64,000 nucleotides of DNA from Sphaerisporangium sp039871875 (GCF_039871875.1 NZ_JBDPMD010000041.1:24707-88706); one strand, 5' to 3'. Positions 16,660 through 25,684 are shown, numbered from the stretch's first letter. Numbers and translations are program-made. Notes: a model not told the origin generated them from the letters alone.

Positions 16660-18462
16660 TTACTGGCTGGGGCCGTTGCAGTTGGGGGCGCAGAGGCGGC
16701 GGGAGATGCCTTCCAGGAAGACCTTGCGGATCTCCAGGGCGTTGTTGGGGAAGAAGGCCTCGCCTTGGGTGGCCTTGGCCAGGTTCTGCATCTGTCGGCG
16801 GCCGGCGGCGTCGTTGGCGCCGAGGGCGATGATGATGACGCTGATGGGCTGGGTCTCGTCGAACTCGTCGCGGAGTTTGCGGAGGATCTCGGCGTTGGTG
16901 ACGCCGCCTTCCGGGTCGTCGTTGCCCACGCCGTCGGTGAAGATCAAGATGGTGTTGATCTTGTCGGCTTCGTATTCGGCCTTCATCTTGTCGTAGGCGG
17001 CGGCCAGGGTGTCGTTGAGGCCGGTGTCGCCGGTTTCCTTGGCCCTGATGGTGGCGAGGGAGCGGGCGATGACCTCGCGGCGGGTGGTGCCGTTCAGGGG
17101 GCCGCCCACGGGGCCGATGGGCACGGCTTCGCGGTGGTCGACGCCCTTGCCGTTGAGGTTGGTGGAGAAGACCCAGGTGCCGATCTCGGTCTTGTCGGGG
17201 AAGAGCTTCAGGCCCTCGATGGCGGTCTGGGAGATCAGGCGCATGCGGTCACCGGGGGCGCCTACGGCGGGGAGTGCCATGGTGCCGGAGATGTCCAGGA
17301 GGGCGAGGATGCGGCCGCCGAGCTTGAGGCGGGACCAGGCCTGCGCGAGCTCGTTGACGGTCTCGGCGTCGGGGATCTTGAGGGCGCGCGGTGCCTTCGG
17401 GTTGAGGCCGTTGGCCTGGCTGATCGCGCCGCCGGGCTTGCCGTCGGGGGTGCGGAAGCCGTTGTCGCGGATGGTCTTGCGGGAGGCCGTGCTGGTCAGG
17501 GCGGTGGTGAACGCCTTGGCGGCGTCGCGGGTGGCCTGGTCCTTCGCGGTGATCAGCACGGGGTAGTCAAGGCTGATGGTGCCCTCGGCGGGGTACAGGC
17601 CGACCATCTGGCCCTCGTCGCTCTTGTTGTTGAACGCCCAGATGCTCTGCTCGGACGCGATGCCGATGGGGGCACGCGTCGACTGCTTGCCCATGGTGGC
17701 GAACATGTTCGCGGGGCTGGTGACCGCGCTCTCGGAGAGCTGGCGCAGCACGCCGACGAGCTGCTCGTCGCCCGCGCCGGACGCCTTGAGGATGCCGGCG
17801 CCGGCGAGCAGGGCGCTGAGGCCGGCGGCGTTCTGCGTGGGGTCGAGGGGCAGCACCCGGATGCGGCGGCCGAGGCCGTCGGGGGTGGCGGCGTTGGCGG
17901 CGGACATCAGGCCGCTCCAGCTCGGCTCGCCGAACGCGCTGCTCAGCTTCTCCACGACCGGCTTCGGCGCGGTGAGGATCACGGGGGAACGGGCGATGCT
18001 GCCGACGGCCGGCGCGGAGATGCCCGAGCCCTTGGGGGTGGAGCGCAGCTTGGCGACCCACAGGCTGGAGTCGGGGATCCACATGTCGGCGTCGAACCTG
18101 CCCGCCGTGGCGCCCGACCCGGCGATCGAGTTGGTGACGCCCGCCGGGTCGCTGTCCTTGACCGACACCGTGACGCAACTGCCGTTCACCGGGGTGGAGC
18201 TGTTGCTGAAGCTTGCGGCGATCTTGGTGATGGCCGGGGCGATGTCCGGTGAGGCGACCACCTGCAGGGCGACCTTGTTCTCCCCGCAGCCCTGGTCCCT
18301 GCTCATGATCACGTAAGCCGCCACGCCGAGCAGCACGGCGAGCGCCACGGCCCCCGCAAGGGGCACCAGCACCTTCCCCCGGCCAGCCCGGCGGCGGCTC
18401 GACGGCTCCTGATAGGGGTTGTAGCCGCCGTCAAGCTCGTCAGTGCGGTGACGTCCGCCCAC
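16660..18462 (-). CDS. Membrane-anchored solute-binding domain fused to von Willebrand factor A domain
   Basis: A 600-residue protein. A cytosolic basic stretch precedes one membrane helix (VLVPLAGAVALAVLLGVAAYV, residues 31-52). A periplasmic-binding-protein-like region follows (ALQVVASPDIAPAITKIAAS, then DADMWIPDSSLWVAKL and PVLITAKDQATRDAAKAF), then a VWA domain from about residue 385 with the MIDAS motif LALLDISGTMALP and later ILIFTDGVGNDDP. VWA domains bind protein ligands through a metal. The solute-binding part lacks the lipobox of ABC-transporter receptors and no permease is nearby, so it is more likely a surface sensor or adhesion protein. The GTG start follows AGAGGAC. Confidence 0.85.
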   Translation of the reverse strand: MGGRHRTDELDGGYNPYQEPSSRRRAGRGKVLVPLAGAVALAVLLGVAAYVIMSRDQGCGENKVALQVVASPDIAPAITKIAASFSNSSTPVNGSCVTVSVKDSDPAGVTNSIAGSGATAGRFDADMWIPDSSLWVAKLRSTPKGSGISAPAVGSIARSPVILTAPKPVVEKLSSAFGEPSWSGLMSAANAATPDGLGRRIRVLPLDPTQNAAGLSALLAGAGILKASGAGDEQLVGVLRQLSESAVTSPANMFATMGKQSTRAPIGIASEQSIWAFNNKSDEGQMVGLYPAEGTISLDYPVLITAKDQATRDAAKAFTTALTSTASRKTIRDNGFRTPDGKPGGAISQANGLNPKAPRALKIPDAETVNELAQAWSRLKLGGRILALLDISGTMALPAVGAPGDRMRLISQTAIEGLKLFPDKTEIGTWVFSTNLNGKGVDHREAVPIGPVGGPLNGTTRREVIARSLATIRAKETGDTGLNDTLAAAYDKMKAEYEADKINTILIFTDGVGNDDPEGGVTNAEILRKLRDEFDETQPISVIIIALGANDAAGRRQMQNLAKATQGEAFFPNNALEIRKVFLEGISRRLCAPNCNGPSQ

Positions 18463-18738
18463 GGTTGTGTCCTCTTAGGTGTCGATCTTTCCGGAATCCG
18501 GCCCGCTGTTCAGCGACCATATAGGGAGATCCGGGGTAATGCGTACGGAACCATAGCGGTACCCGATTTGTCAGCAAAACCGATCTTTTGGTGGGTTGAT
18601 TACCCAGCGTGACCTCGCCGAGGACACCAAGGACGCCGTGGAGGGGGATAACGCGATACATCTTGAGCGTCGGCCCCAACGCGATGTATCGTAACCGCCA
18701 TACCGAAGCCCCGGACGGGGTGAACGGGGGAGGCGCCC
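18463..18738. promoter_or_regulatory. Divergent region with perfect 9-bp inverted repeat CGATACATC...GATGTATCG
   Basis: CGATACATC (18654-18662) and GATGTATCG (18683-18691) are perfect inverted copies whose centres are 29 bases apart, about 50 bases upstream of the ATG at 18739. Each half sits in a CGCGATACATC / CGATGTATCG context. A dimeric repressor, or two dimers three helical turns apart, could bind here and loop the DNA. Confidence 0.5.
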
Positions 18739-19317
18739 ATGTCAACGGTTGTACGGCCACGGCCCGCGGGGCCGGTCGCGGTGGCCGCCGCGCGGGTGCC
18801 GGAGCGTGCAGCATGGGGGCGGGCGCGTGCCGACCTGCTGCTGATCGAGCTCGGCGGCCCCGAGTGCCTGGACGTGATCCGGCGGGTGCTGCGCGAGTGC
18901 GAGAGCGTGCGGGACGTGCTGATGTCCGGGCGGGTGTGCCGGGCGCTTGCCGACCCGGGGACCGGGCCGGGCGTCGCGGGAGACCTGCGGGCGCAGGGGC
19001 TGGAGCTGGCCGTGGTCATCCTTCAGTGGGGACAGGACTTACCGCGCCAAGCCCTGCCCCCCTCCCGCGCCGCCACCCCCGCGAGGATCAGCGCCACCGC
19101 AGGGTCGAGCCACCACCAGCCGAACGAGTTGGCCGCGAGCCCCGCGAGCACACCGCCCGCCAGCAGGGAGCACAACACGTTCTGGGTGCCCTCGCCCGTG
19201 GTCGCCGCCGAGCCGAGGCGCCTGCCGAGCCTGCGTTTGGCCACCCCGAGGAGCGGCATGCTGACCAGGCTGATCGTCGTCACCACGATGCCGAGCACGG
19301 TGGGCGCCGGGCGCTGA
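18739..19317 (+). CDS. Hypothetical protein, 3' half antisense to the cation-efflux gene
   Basis: An open frame of 192 codons with a very good ribosome site (GGGGAGG 6 bases before ATG) and an inverted-repeat operator upstream. About the first 95 residues have normal protein-like composition (ADLLLIELGGPECLDVIRRV, RECESVRDVLMSGRVCRAL). The remainder lies opposite the minus-strand cation-efflux gene and looks like shadow sequence. The true protein is probably about 95-100 residues that lost its stop through convergent overlap, or the overlap is real and 295 bases long. I do not recognise the family. It is recorded because the start signals are strong. Confidence 0.45.
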   Translation: MSTVVRPRPAGPVAVAAARVPERAAWGRARADLLLIELGGPECLDVIRRVLRECESVRDVLMSGRVCRALADPGTGPGVAGDLRAQGLELAVVILQWGQDLPRQALPPSRAATPARISATAGSSHHQPNELAASPASTPPASREHNTFWVPSPVVAAEPRRLPSLRLATPRSGMLTRLIVVTTMPSTVGAGR

Positions 19318-19682
19318 CCCGCCCCGAGGTCGTACGCCACGTGCAGCACCAGGTAGGGCGCCAGCACCCAGAAGCTCACCGCGACAGCCTTGCGCGCCCG
19401 CTCCTCGGCCGCGTGCGAGTGCAGCCGGCGGCCGGTGAACCGCCAGATCACGATCAGGCTGGCCAGGGCCTCCACCAGCGCCGACCAGCCCCACCCGATC
19501 AGTGCCACCGAGTGCGCCTCCAGGCCGGCCGCCAGCCCGAGCACGCTCTCCGCCCCGAGCCACGCCAGGGTGCCGAAAGAGAGCGCCCGCGCCAGCCGCG
19601 CGTCCCGTAGGTATGAATCTCCCGGATGTGTGGCTCTGTGAGGAGAGTGCGTGATTGCTGGGGGAGTGGTGGGATCTGGCAC
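19023..19682 (-). CDS. Cation-efflux (CDF-type) membrane protein
   Basis: A 219-residue integral membrane protein. Helices lie around LARALSFGTLAWLGAESVLG, VALIGWGWSALVEALASLIV, VAVSFWVLAPYLVLHVAYDL and GIVVTTISLVSMPLLGVAKR, ending in GTQNVLCSLLAGGVLAGLAA and GWWWLDPAVALILAGV. The GWxxSALVEALAS helix and the C-terminal WLDPAVAL Asp match the metal-binding helices of small cation-diffusion-facilitator proteins, which export divalent metals using proton exchange. The usual HxxxD/DxxxD ligands are partly replaced, so metal specificity is uncertain. The GTG at 19682 has AGGAAGT upstream and is preferred over an earlier GTG at 19739. It overlaps the tail of the opposing frame at 18739. Confidence 0.72.
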   Translation of the reverse strand: MPDPTTPPAITHSPHRATHPGDSYLRDARLARALSFGTLAWLGAESVLGLAAGLEAHSVALIGWGWSALVEALASLIVIWRFTGRRLHSHAAEERARKAVAVSFWVLAPYLVLHVAYDLGAGQRPAPTVLGIVVTTISLVSMPLLGVAKRRLGRRLGSAATTGEGTQNVLCSLLAGGVLAGLAANSFGWWWLDPAVALILAGVAAREGGRAWRGKSCPH

Positions 19683-19795
19683 GATGACTTCCTGATCGGT
19701 CGGGGATCGTGTGATGACTTCGAGTAGCGTACCCGGCACTCAGGGTGACGGCCGGTCGCTCGCCGGGGCCTGTGGACGAGGCGCAAGGAGGGCCG

Positions 19796-20569
19796 GTGCC
19801 GTTTACGCCCGCACATGTGGCGGTGGTGATACCGCTGGTGCGGTGGGCGCGGGTGCGCAAAGTGCTCGACCCGTGGGCGCTGACCGTGGGGGCGATGGTC
19901 CCCGACCTGCCCCTGTTCCTGCCGTACCTGCAGGACTACTCGCGGTGGCACAGTCCCGCCGGGGTGGTCACCGACGACGTGGCGGCGGTCGTGGTGCTGC
20001 TGGCCCTGTTCCAGTACGTGGCCCGCGCCCCCCTCACGGCCCTGCTGCCGCCGCCGCTCGCCGGACGGGTCGCGGCGTTGCCGGGGCCCGCGTGGCGCCG
20101 GTTCCACGCCGTCGTGCTCGGGGCCGTCGCCGGGGCGGCGACCCACGTCCTGTGGGACTCGTTCACGCACGACTGGGGTGCGGAGTTCTGGGGCTGGGCG
20201 TGGTTGTCGGAGCCGCTGGCGCCGGGCCTGCCCGGGTTCCGGCTGGCCCAGTACGTCTCCTCGGTGCTCGGCCTGGCGGTGACCGGCCTGTGGATCGCCC
20301 TGGCCCTGCGCGCCGGCGCGCCGCAGCCGCCGCCGGACCACCTGGCCCTCCCGCCCGCGGTGCGCTGGGGCGTACTCGGCGGCGCCGTCGTGGCCGCCTG
20401 TGGTGCCGCCGCGGTGTGGAGGCTGGTCGACCCGCCCAACCCCGTCTTCGGCTGGGCCGGGGTCGTCACCAAGACCGGCGTCGGCGTCGTCGTCGGCTGG
20501 TGCGCCGTGATCACCCTGTACGCCGTGACCTGGTGGTGCGGCCGCGCCATACGCTTGTCCCGTGCCTGA
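19796..20569 (+). CDS. DUF4184 family integral membrane protein
   Basis: A 257-residue membrane protein of the DUF4184 family. It begins VPFTPAHVAVVIPL and carries the family's conserved polar residues in LTVGAMVPDLPLF and AGAATHVLWDSFTHDWG, which recall the metal-binding His/Asp pattern of membrane-bound metal-dependent hydrolases (YdjM/LexA-binding type). About six hydrophobic segments are visible. The GTG at 19796 follows AAGGAGG; an earlier in-frame start lacks such a site. Its end overlaps the start of the RNA methyltransferase by 8 bases, so the two are translationally coupled. Physiological role is unknown. Confidence 0.82.
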   Translation: MPFTPAHVAVVIPLVRWARVRKVLDPWALTVGAMVPDLPLFLPYLQDYSRWHSPAGVVTDDVAAVVVLLALFQYVARAPLTALLPPPLAGRVAALPGPAWRRFHAVVLGAVAGAATHVLWDSFTHDWGAEFWGWAWLSEPLAPGLPGFRLAQYVSSVLGLAVTGLWIALALRAGAPQPPPDHLALPPAVRWGVLGGAVVAACGAAAVWRLVDPPNPVFGWAGVVTKTGVGVVVGWCAVITLYAVTWWCGRAIRLSRA

Positions 20570-21398
20570 CCTCGTGCCCGTGGAGGACCCCGCCGACCCC
20601 CGGCTCCGCGACTACCTCCACCTGCGGGAGGTGGAGCTGCGCAAGAGCCTGGAGGCCGAGCACGGCCTGTTCGTGGCCGAGGGCGAGAAGGTCATCCGCC
20701 GCGCGGTGGGGGCGGGCTACCCCATCAGGTCGGTCCTGACCACTCCGCGCTGGTTGCCCGGCCTCGCCGACGTGGTGGGGGACGCGCGTGTCTATCTGGT
20801 CTCTCCCGAGGTGATGGAGGGCATCGCCGGGTTCTCCGTGCACAGAGGCGCCCTGGCGTCCATGGCCAGGCGCGCGCTTCCGGACGTACGGACGCTGCTG
20901 GACGAGGGACCCCGCCGGGTGGTCGTGCTGGAGGACCTGGTGGACCACGGCAACGTCGGCGCGGTGTTCCGCTGCGCGGCCGCGCTCGGGGTGGACGCGG
21001 TCGTGTTGTCGCCGCGCTGCGCCGACCCCCTGTACCGGCGCTCCATCAAGGTGTCCATGGGGGCGGTGTTCGCCGTCCCGTACGCCCGCATGACCGATTG
21101 GCATCACGGCCTCGGCGAGCTGCGCGCCACGGGGTTCCAGACCCTGGCCCTGACCCCGGACCAGACCGCCGCCCCCCTCGACGAGGTCGCCATGGGGGAG
21201 CGGGTCGCGCTGCTGCTCGGGTCGGAGGGCGACGGCCTGTCCTCCCGCTGGTTGCGCGCCGCCGACCAGGCGGTCTGCATCCCCATGAGCCCGCGGGCGA
21301 TGGACCTCGGCGTCGACTCGCTGAACGTGGTCGCCGCCGCGGCCATCGCCTGTCACGGGCTGGTGGGTCAGGTCGGGGAAAGGCGGGACAGCAGGTAG
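20562..21398 (+). CDS. TrmH/SpoU-family RNA 2'-O-methyltransferase
   Basis: A 278-residue SPOUT-class RNA methyltransferase. The N-terminal RNA-binding part contains LFVAEGEKVIRRAVGAGYPI, typical of the SpoU substrate-binding domain. The knot region shows motif 1 EDLVDHGNVGAVFRCAAALG, motif 2 LLLGSEGDGLS and motif 3 PMSPRAMDLGVDSLNVVAAA. It would methylate ribose 2'-OH in tRNA or rRNA using S-adenosylmethionine. The start is a GTG at 20562 inside the previous gene. Its 3' end overlaps the convergent allophanate hydrolase by 31 bases. Confidence 0.92.
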   Translation: MPDLVPVEDPADPRLRDYLHLREVELRKSLEAEHGLFVAEGEKVIRRAVGAGYPIRSVLTTPRWLPGLADVVGDARVYLVSPEVMEGIAGFSVHRGALASMARRALPDVRTLLDEGPRRVVVLEDLVDHGNVGAVFRCAAALGVDAVVLSPRCADPLYRRSIKVSMGAVFAVPYARMTDWHHGLGELRATGFQTLALTPDQTAAPLDEVAMGERVALLLGSEGDGLSSRWLRAADQAVCIPMSPRAMDLGVDSLNVVAAAAIACHGLVGQVGERRDSR

Positions 21399-23293
21399 CC
21401 GGGCCAGCTTCCGTGGGCGCTGATGTCCAGGGCGCCGGTGGTGGCGTAGGCCTCGCAGAGGAAACCGTGGACGGCGCTGCCGCCGTCGAGTTCCACGGTG
21501 CCGAGGCCGAGCGGTGGGGCGATCATGGTGAGGAGCGTGCCGACGGCGGGGGCGGGGAGCTCGTACAGCTCCACCTCGACCGGCACCCCGCCGGACGCCG
21601 CCCGCACCAGGCCGGCGCGTGGCACCGGGCCGCCGTCCAGGGCGTAGAGGCGGTAGAGCGGCGCGGTCAGCGCGGTGCCGAGCGGGGTGGCTCCGAGCGC
21701 GACCAGCTCCCCGTTGAGCGGCTGCCCCGACCGGTGCGCCCCCACCACGGCCAGCACGGTGGACGGGGTGTCCCCCGCGGCACCGGTGGCGACGGTGGCC
21801 GGGGTGTCCCCGGCGACACGGGTGGCGACGGTGTCCCCGGTGACGCGGGTGGGGACGGTGGACGGGGTGTCCCGGGCGGAGGCGGTGGGCGAGGTGGATC
21901 CGTTGGTGGCGGGCGGCGGGGTGGGCTCGGGGAAGGCGGGGGACGTGACGGAGCGGGAGACAGGGGACGGATAGCTCGCGCCCACCGCCGCCAGCAGTGT
22001 GTCCGAGCCCGCCGGGCCGAGCAGCGTGATCCCGTGGGGGCGCCCGGTGGACGTCATGCCGGCCGGGACGGCGAGCCCCGCGAGGTCCAGCAGGTTGGTG
22101 AACGTCGTGTAGTGGCCGAGCACGGTGTTGAGCGCGATCGGGTCCGCCAGCATCTCCTCGATCGTGAACGTCGTCGGCACGGTCGGCACCGCCAGCACGT
22201 CCATCGAGGCCCATTCCCGCAGGCTGCGGGCCCGGAGTTCGGCCAGCCGGTAGATCCCCTCGAAGGCGTCCACCGCGCTGAGCGACCGCCCGCCGTCGAG
22301 GATCCGCGACGTCACCGGGTGCACCATGTCGGGGTGCCGCGCGGCGAACTCGCCTACGGCGGCCAGCCGTTCGGCCACCCACGGTCCCTCGTACAGCAGC
22401 CGCCCGGCCGCGAGGAACGGGTCCAGGTCGATCGGCACCAGCCGGTGCCCGAGCCGGGAGAGGGCCGCCGTGGCCTCCTCGAAGGCCGCCCCGGCCGTGT
22501 CGTCGCCGAAGAACTCCGGCTTGCGCGGCACCCCCACCCGCAACGGGCCGGTGGACGGCGGCACGGCGGGCGGCACGGGGAACGGCCGGGACCACGGGTC
22601 GCCCGGCTCGGTCCCGGCGATGACCGACAACACCGCGAGCCCGTCCGCGACGGACGTGGCGAACACGCTCGGGCAGTCCAGCGACGCGCACGCCGGGACC
22701 ATGCCGAGCGTGCTCACCAGGCCCCGGCTGGGTTTCACCCCCACGGTGCCGGTGAGCGCGGCCGGCACCCGTCCGGACCCGGCGGTGTCGGTGCCGATGG
22801 CGAACGACACCAGCCCGGCGGCCACCGCCACCGCCGAGCCGGAGCTGGAACCGCCGGAGATCAGCCCGGGCACCAGCGGCGACTCGCACGCCCCGTACGG
22901 GCTGCGGGTGCCCGACAGGCCCGTGGCGAACTGGTCGAGGTTCGTCTTGCCGATGAGCAGCGCCCCGGCCGCGAGCAGCCGTTCCACCAGCGGGGCGTCG
23001 CGGTCGGCGATGTACGCGTAGCCGGGGCACGCCGCCGTGGTCGGCATGCCCGCGACGTCCACGTTGTCCTTCACCGCGAACGGAATCCCGTGCAGCGGCC
23101 CCCGGCCGTCCCGCTCGGCGGCCAGCACCGCCGCGTCGGCGAGCACGTCGCCGGACGGCCGCAGGGTGATCCACACGTGGTCGTCACCCCGCGCCGCGAC
23201 GCGCCGCAGCACCTCCTCGGCGACGTCCACGGGGTCGGCCGTCCCGGTCCGGTAACGATGGGCGAGGGTCGCGAGGTCGAGGGCGCCGTCCAT
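21368..23293 (-). CDS. atzF: Allophanate hydrolase
   Basis: A 641-residue two-domain allophanate hydrolase, which cleaves allophanate to two ammonia and two carbon dioxide. The N-terminal amidase-signature domain has the Ser-cisSer-Lys triad: Lys75 in FAVKDNVDV, the serine cluster SGGSSSGSAV near 149-151 and the nucleophile Ser173 in GTDTAGSGRVPAAL. The C-terminal domain (from about 515; GQPLNGELVALGATPLGTAL) matches the AtzF/DUR1 C-terminal domain that completes the reaction. Between them is an unusual Thr/Asp/Gly-rich linker with GDTxxT-type repeats. The ATG at 23293 follows AGGAAGGAA. Clustered with a biuret-hydrolase-like enzyme and a permease, it should act in nitrogen scavenging from biuret or a related ureide. 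Confidence 0.9.
   Translation of the reverse strand: MDGALDLATLAHRYRTGTADPVDVAEEVLRRVAARGDDHVWITLRPSGDVLADAAVLAAERDGRGPLHGIPFAVKDNVDVAGMPTTAACPGYAYIADRDAPLVERLLAAGALLIGKTNLDQFATGLSGTRSPYGACESPLVPGLISGGSSSGSAVAVAAGLVSFAIGTDTAGSGRVPAALTGTVGVKPSRGLVSTLGMVPACASLDCPSVFATSVADGLAVLSVIAGTEPGDPWSRPFPVPPAVPPSTGPLRVGVPRKPEFFGDDTAGAAFEEATAALSRLGHRLVPIDLDPFLAAGRLLYEGPWVAERLAAVGEFAARHPDMVHPVTSRILDGGRSLSAVDAFEGIYRLAELRARSLREWASMDVLAVPTVPTTFTIEEMLADPIALNTVLGHYTTFTNLLDLAGLAVPAGMTSTGRPHGITLLGPAGSDTLLAAVGASYPSPVSRSVTSPAFPEPTPPPATNGSTSPTASARDTPSTVPTRVTGDTVATRVAGDTPATVATGAAGDTPSTVLAVVGAHRSGQPLNGELVALGATPLGTALTAPLYRLYALDGGPVPRAGLVRAASGGVPVEVELYELPAPAVGTLLTMIAPPLGLGTVELDGGSAVHGFLCEAYATTGALDISAHGSWPGYLLSRLSPT
21766..21895. 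repeat. Intragenic degenerate repeats encoding the linker of allophanate hydrolase
   Basis: GGTGTCCC- and GTGGCGACGGTG-like blocks recur about every 30 bases and encode successive DTPSTV, GDTVATRVAGDTPATVATG-type units between the two catalytic domains. The repeat keeps the frame. It extends the interdomain linker compared with other family members I can recall. Confidence 0.55.
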
Positions 23294-23388
23294 GCGGTTC
23301 CTTCCTGGGACTGTTCTCGGCACGAGCCCGAAATCTCCTGGTTGGTGCTATGGAGCATCCAGTTCGGTGCGTGAGTCGAGAGCGAGGG

Positions 23389-24999
23389 TCATGACGCCGC
23401 CGGGAGGTCGGCGGTGGCGGGGGCCGGGGGTGCCGGTTCCTCCCGGGCGGCGTCGGTCGTGCCGGGCCCGTCGTCGCCGGACCTGGGGATGAAGGGGAAC
23501 AGCAGCAGGATCACTCCGGCGAAGAGATACCCGAGCGCGATCTGTGGATTGGCGCCCCATTCGACCTTCTCGCCGTGGATCAGGCCGATGAACGCCAGCG
23601 CCGCGCCCGCCACGGCGTACCCGGCGGCCCACAGGAACGACCGGTCGATGATGAACGCCGTGATCGAGCCGAGGATGAGCCCGCCCAGCACCGCGCCGCC
23701 GCCGAGCAGCATCGTGCCCTCGTACACCGTGCCGCTCGCCGCGATCGTGCCGAACCCGACCTCCCGGGCGCTGGTGCCCGCCGCCGCGAGGGCGTTGTCC
23801 ATGTACCCCTGCGCCCACGCCGCGATGTTCGGGATGATCGCCATGACCACCGCCACCGCGTGCGCCTTGGGCACGGCCTGGAACGCCTGCGCGCCGATCA
23901 GCAGGCCGATGTACAGCAGGATCGGCACGATCGCCGGGGTGGGCAGCAGTGCGCCGAGCAGCGCGAACATGCCGAGGAAGCAGAAGAGGGCGATGACGAC
24001 GCCGCTGGCCATCGAGTAGCTGCCCCGGCCGCCCGCGGCCTTCCACCCGGGGTGGCCGATGTACACCGCCGGCGGGAACGGCGAGCCCAGCATGGAGCCG
24101 ACCACCGCGCCGGTGCCGTCGGCGAGCAGCACCGACCGCAGGTTGTACGCGTCGCCCGCCGCGGCGGCGCTCTCGACGTTGCTCATGCCCTCGGTGAAGT
24201 TGTAGATGCCGAGCGGGATGGCGGTGGCGAGCAGCGGCGACACCTCGCGCAGGCCGTCGATCAGCAGGTCGAGGTTGAGCGACGGCACGCTGATCGCGAT
24301 GTTCTGCGCGGCGGCCCCCACGTCGGCGGGGTTCATGTAGCCGCCGATCCACGCGATGGCGGTGCCGACGAGCAGCGCGGCGAGGCCCACCGGGATGTTG
24401 CCCGGCAGCTTCAGGTCGGTGAAGAACCCGACGAGGATGATGACCAGGACCGGCAGCGCGATCCAGGCCGCCTCCCACATCTGCGCGGCGGGCCGCATCG
24501 AGATGAACGCGATGGAGATGCCGGCCAGGGTGCCGAGCATCGCGGCCCGCGGCGTGAAGCGGCGGATGTACGGCCCGACGAACGCGCCGATCAGCACGAT
24601 GACGCCGATGATGAAGCACCACGCGAGGCCCGCCGCCCACGCCTGCACCGGGTTCTTGGTGGCGAGGTACGTCGGCAGCATGATGACGAACACCACGATG
24701 AACATGTGCGGCACGCTCGGGCCGTACGGCATCGCGCAGACGTCGGTGCGCCCCTCGCGGCGGGCGAGCCGCCGGGCGAGGTAGCTGTAGTACACGTTGC
24801 CGATGAGCAACTGGATGCCCATGGCGGGCAGGATCACGCCGAACACGTCGGAGCCCGGCAGGTGCACGACCCCGAGGCACAGGCCGCTCAGCACCAGCAC
24901 GTTCACCATGACGTTGAAGCCGAGCCCGAAGAAGGCGTTGGTGTCCCCGGAGACCCACCAGGGGAGTCTGGTCTGGCCGGGGCCGGTTGTGGTGGTCAT
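23389..24999 (-). CDS. NCS2-like nucleobase/ureide permease
   Basis: A 536-residue transporter with about 12-13 hydrophobic segments, resembling the xanthine/uracil/vitamin C permease (NCS2/AzgA) superfamily. Typical elements are GDTNAFFGLGFNVMVNVLVL near the N-terminus, AMPYGPSVPHMFIVVFVIM, IPLGIYNFTEGMSNVESA (the substrate-site Glu/Asn region) and AGVILLLFPFIPRSG at the end. It lies 4 bases downstream of the cysteine hydrolase and 95 bases before allophanate hydrolase, so the transported compound is probably the operon's substrate (biuret, a related ureide, or a ring nucleobase). The C-terminal tail is Pro/Ala-rich and cytosolic. Confidence 0.8.
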   Translation of the reverse strand: MTTTTGPGQTRLPWWVSGDTNAFFGLGFNVMVNVLVLSGLCLGVVHLPGSDVFGVILPAMGIQLLIGNVYYSYLARRLARREGRTDVCAMPYGPSVPHMFIVVFVIMLPTYLATKNPVQAWAAGLAWCFIIGVIVLIGAFVGPYIRRFTPRAAMLGTLAGISIAFISMRPAAQMWEAAWIALPVLVIILVGFFTDLKLPGNIPVGLAALLVGTAIAWIGGYMNPADVGAAAQNIAISVPSLNLDLLIDGLREVSPLLATAIPLGIYNFTEGMSNVESAAAAGDAYNLRSVLLADGTGAVVGSMLGSPFPPAVYIGHPGWKAAGGRGSYSMASGVVIALFCFLGMFALLGALLPTPAIVPILLYIGLLIGAQAFQAVPKAHAVAVVMAIIPNIAAWAQGYMDNALAAAGTSAREVGFGTIAASGTVYEGTMLLGGGAVLGGLILGSITAFIIDRSFLWAAGYAVAGAALAFIGLIHGEKVEWGANPQIALGYLFAGVILLLFPFIPRSGDDGPGTTDAAREEPAPPAPATADLPAAS

Positions 25000-25003
25000 C
25001 GGT

Positions 25004-25684
25004 TCAGCTCCGGGTCTCTAGGGCCTTGATGTAGTGGGCGGCGGGGGCGACCCAGCCGAAGATGCCGCCCTGCGCGGCGATCATTTCGAGGCCGTACCGC
25101 TGGAACTCCGCGAAGTACGAGCCCACGCAGTCCGAGAGCACCAGGCACTCGTAGCCCCGGTCGTTGGCCTCGCGGACGGTGGTGTGCACGCAGACCTCGG
25201 TCGTGACGCCGGTGACGATGAGGCTGCGGATGCCGGCGTCCTTGAGCATCTCGTCCAGGCCGGTGGCGTAGAACGAGCCCTTGCCGGGTTTGTCGATGAC
25301 CGTCTCCCCGGCCATGGGGGCGAGCTCGTCGATGATGTCGTGCCCGTACTCCCCCCTGATCAGGATGCGGCCCTTCGGCCCCGGGTCGCCGATGCGCAGG
25401 GACGGCGTGCCGCGGTTGAGCTTGGCCGGCGGGCAGTCGGAAAGGTCGGGCCGGTGGCCCTCGCGCGTGTGGATCACAGTGACGCCGGCCGCGCGGGTGG
25501 CGGCCAGTGCCTCGCGCAGCGGCGGGATGACCCGCCGCAGCATGGTGACGTCGTTGCCGAGGGTCTCCCCGAATCCCCCCGGCTCGACGAAGTCGCGTTG
25601 CATGTCGATGACCAGCAGTGCCGTGTGTCCGGGGTCGAATCCGTAGGCGTACGGTTCAGCCTCGACGAGAAGCGGATGGGACAT
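25004..25684 (-). CDS. Isochorismatase-fold cysteine hydrolase, probable biuret amidohydrolase
   Basis: A 226-residue cysteine hydrolase. The Asp-Lys-Cys triad is visible as Asp27 (LLVIDMQRDF), Lys132 (VIDKPGKGSFYAT) and Cys165 (VTTEVCVHTTVREAND). The combination HTREGHRPDLSDCPP, IGDPGPKGRILIRGEYGHDI and EANDRGYECLVLSDC is characteristic of biuret hydrolase (BiuH/TrzE), which turns biuret into allophanate plus ammonia; ordinary isochorismatases lack these blocks. The neighbouring allophanate hydrolase would use that product, which strongly supports the assignment. A close homologue acting on another ureide cannot be excluded. It is the first structural gene after the operator-bearing region. 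Confidence 0.85.
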   Translation of the reverse strand: MSHPLLVEAEPYAYGFDPGHTALLVIDMQRDFVEPGGFGETLGNDVTMLRRVIPPLREALAATRAAGVTVIHTREGHRPDLSDCPPAKLNRGTPSLRIGDPGPKGRILIRGEYGHDIIDELAPMAGETVIDKPGKGSFYATGLDEMLKDAGIRSLIVTGVTTEVCVHTTVREANDRGYECLVLSDCVGSYFAEFQRYGLEMIAAQGGIFGWVAPAAHYIKALETRS

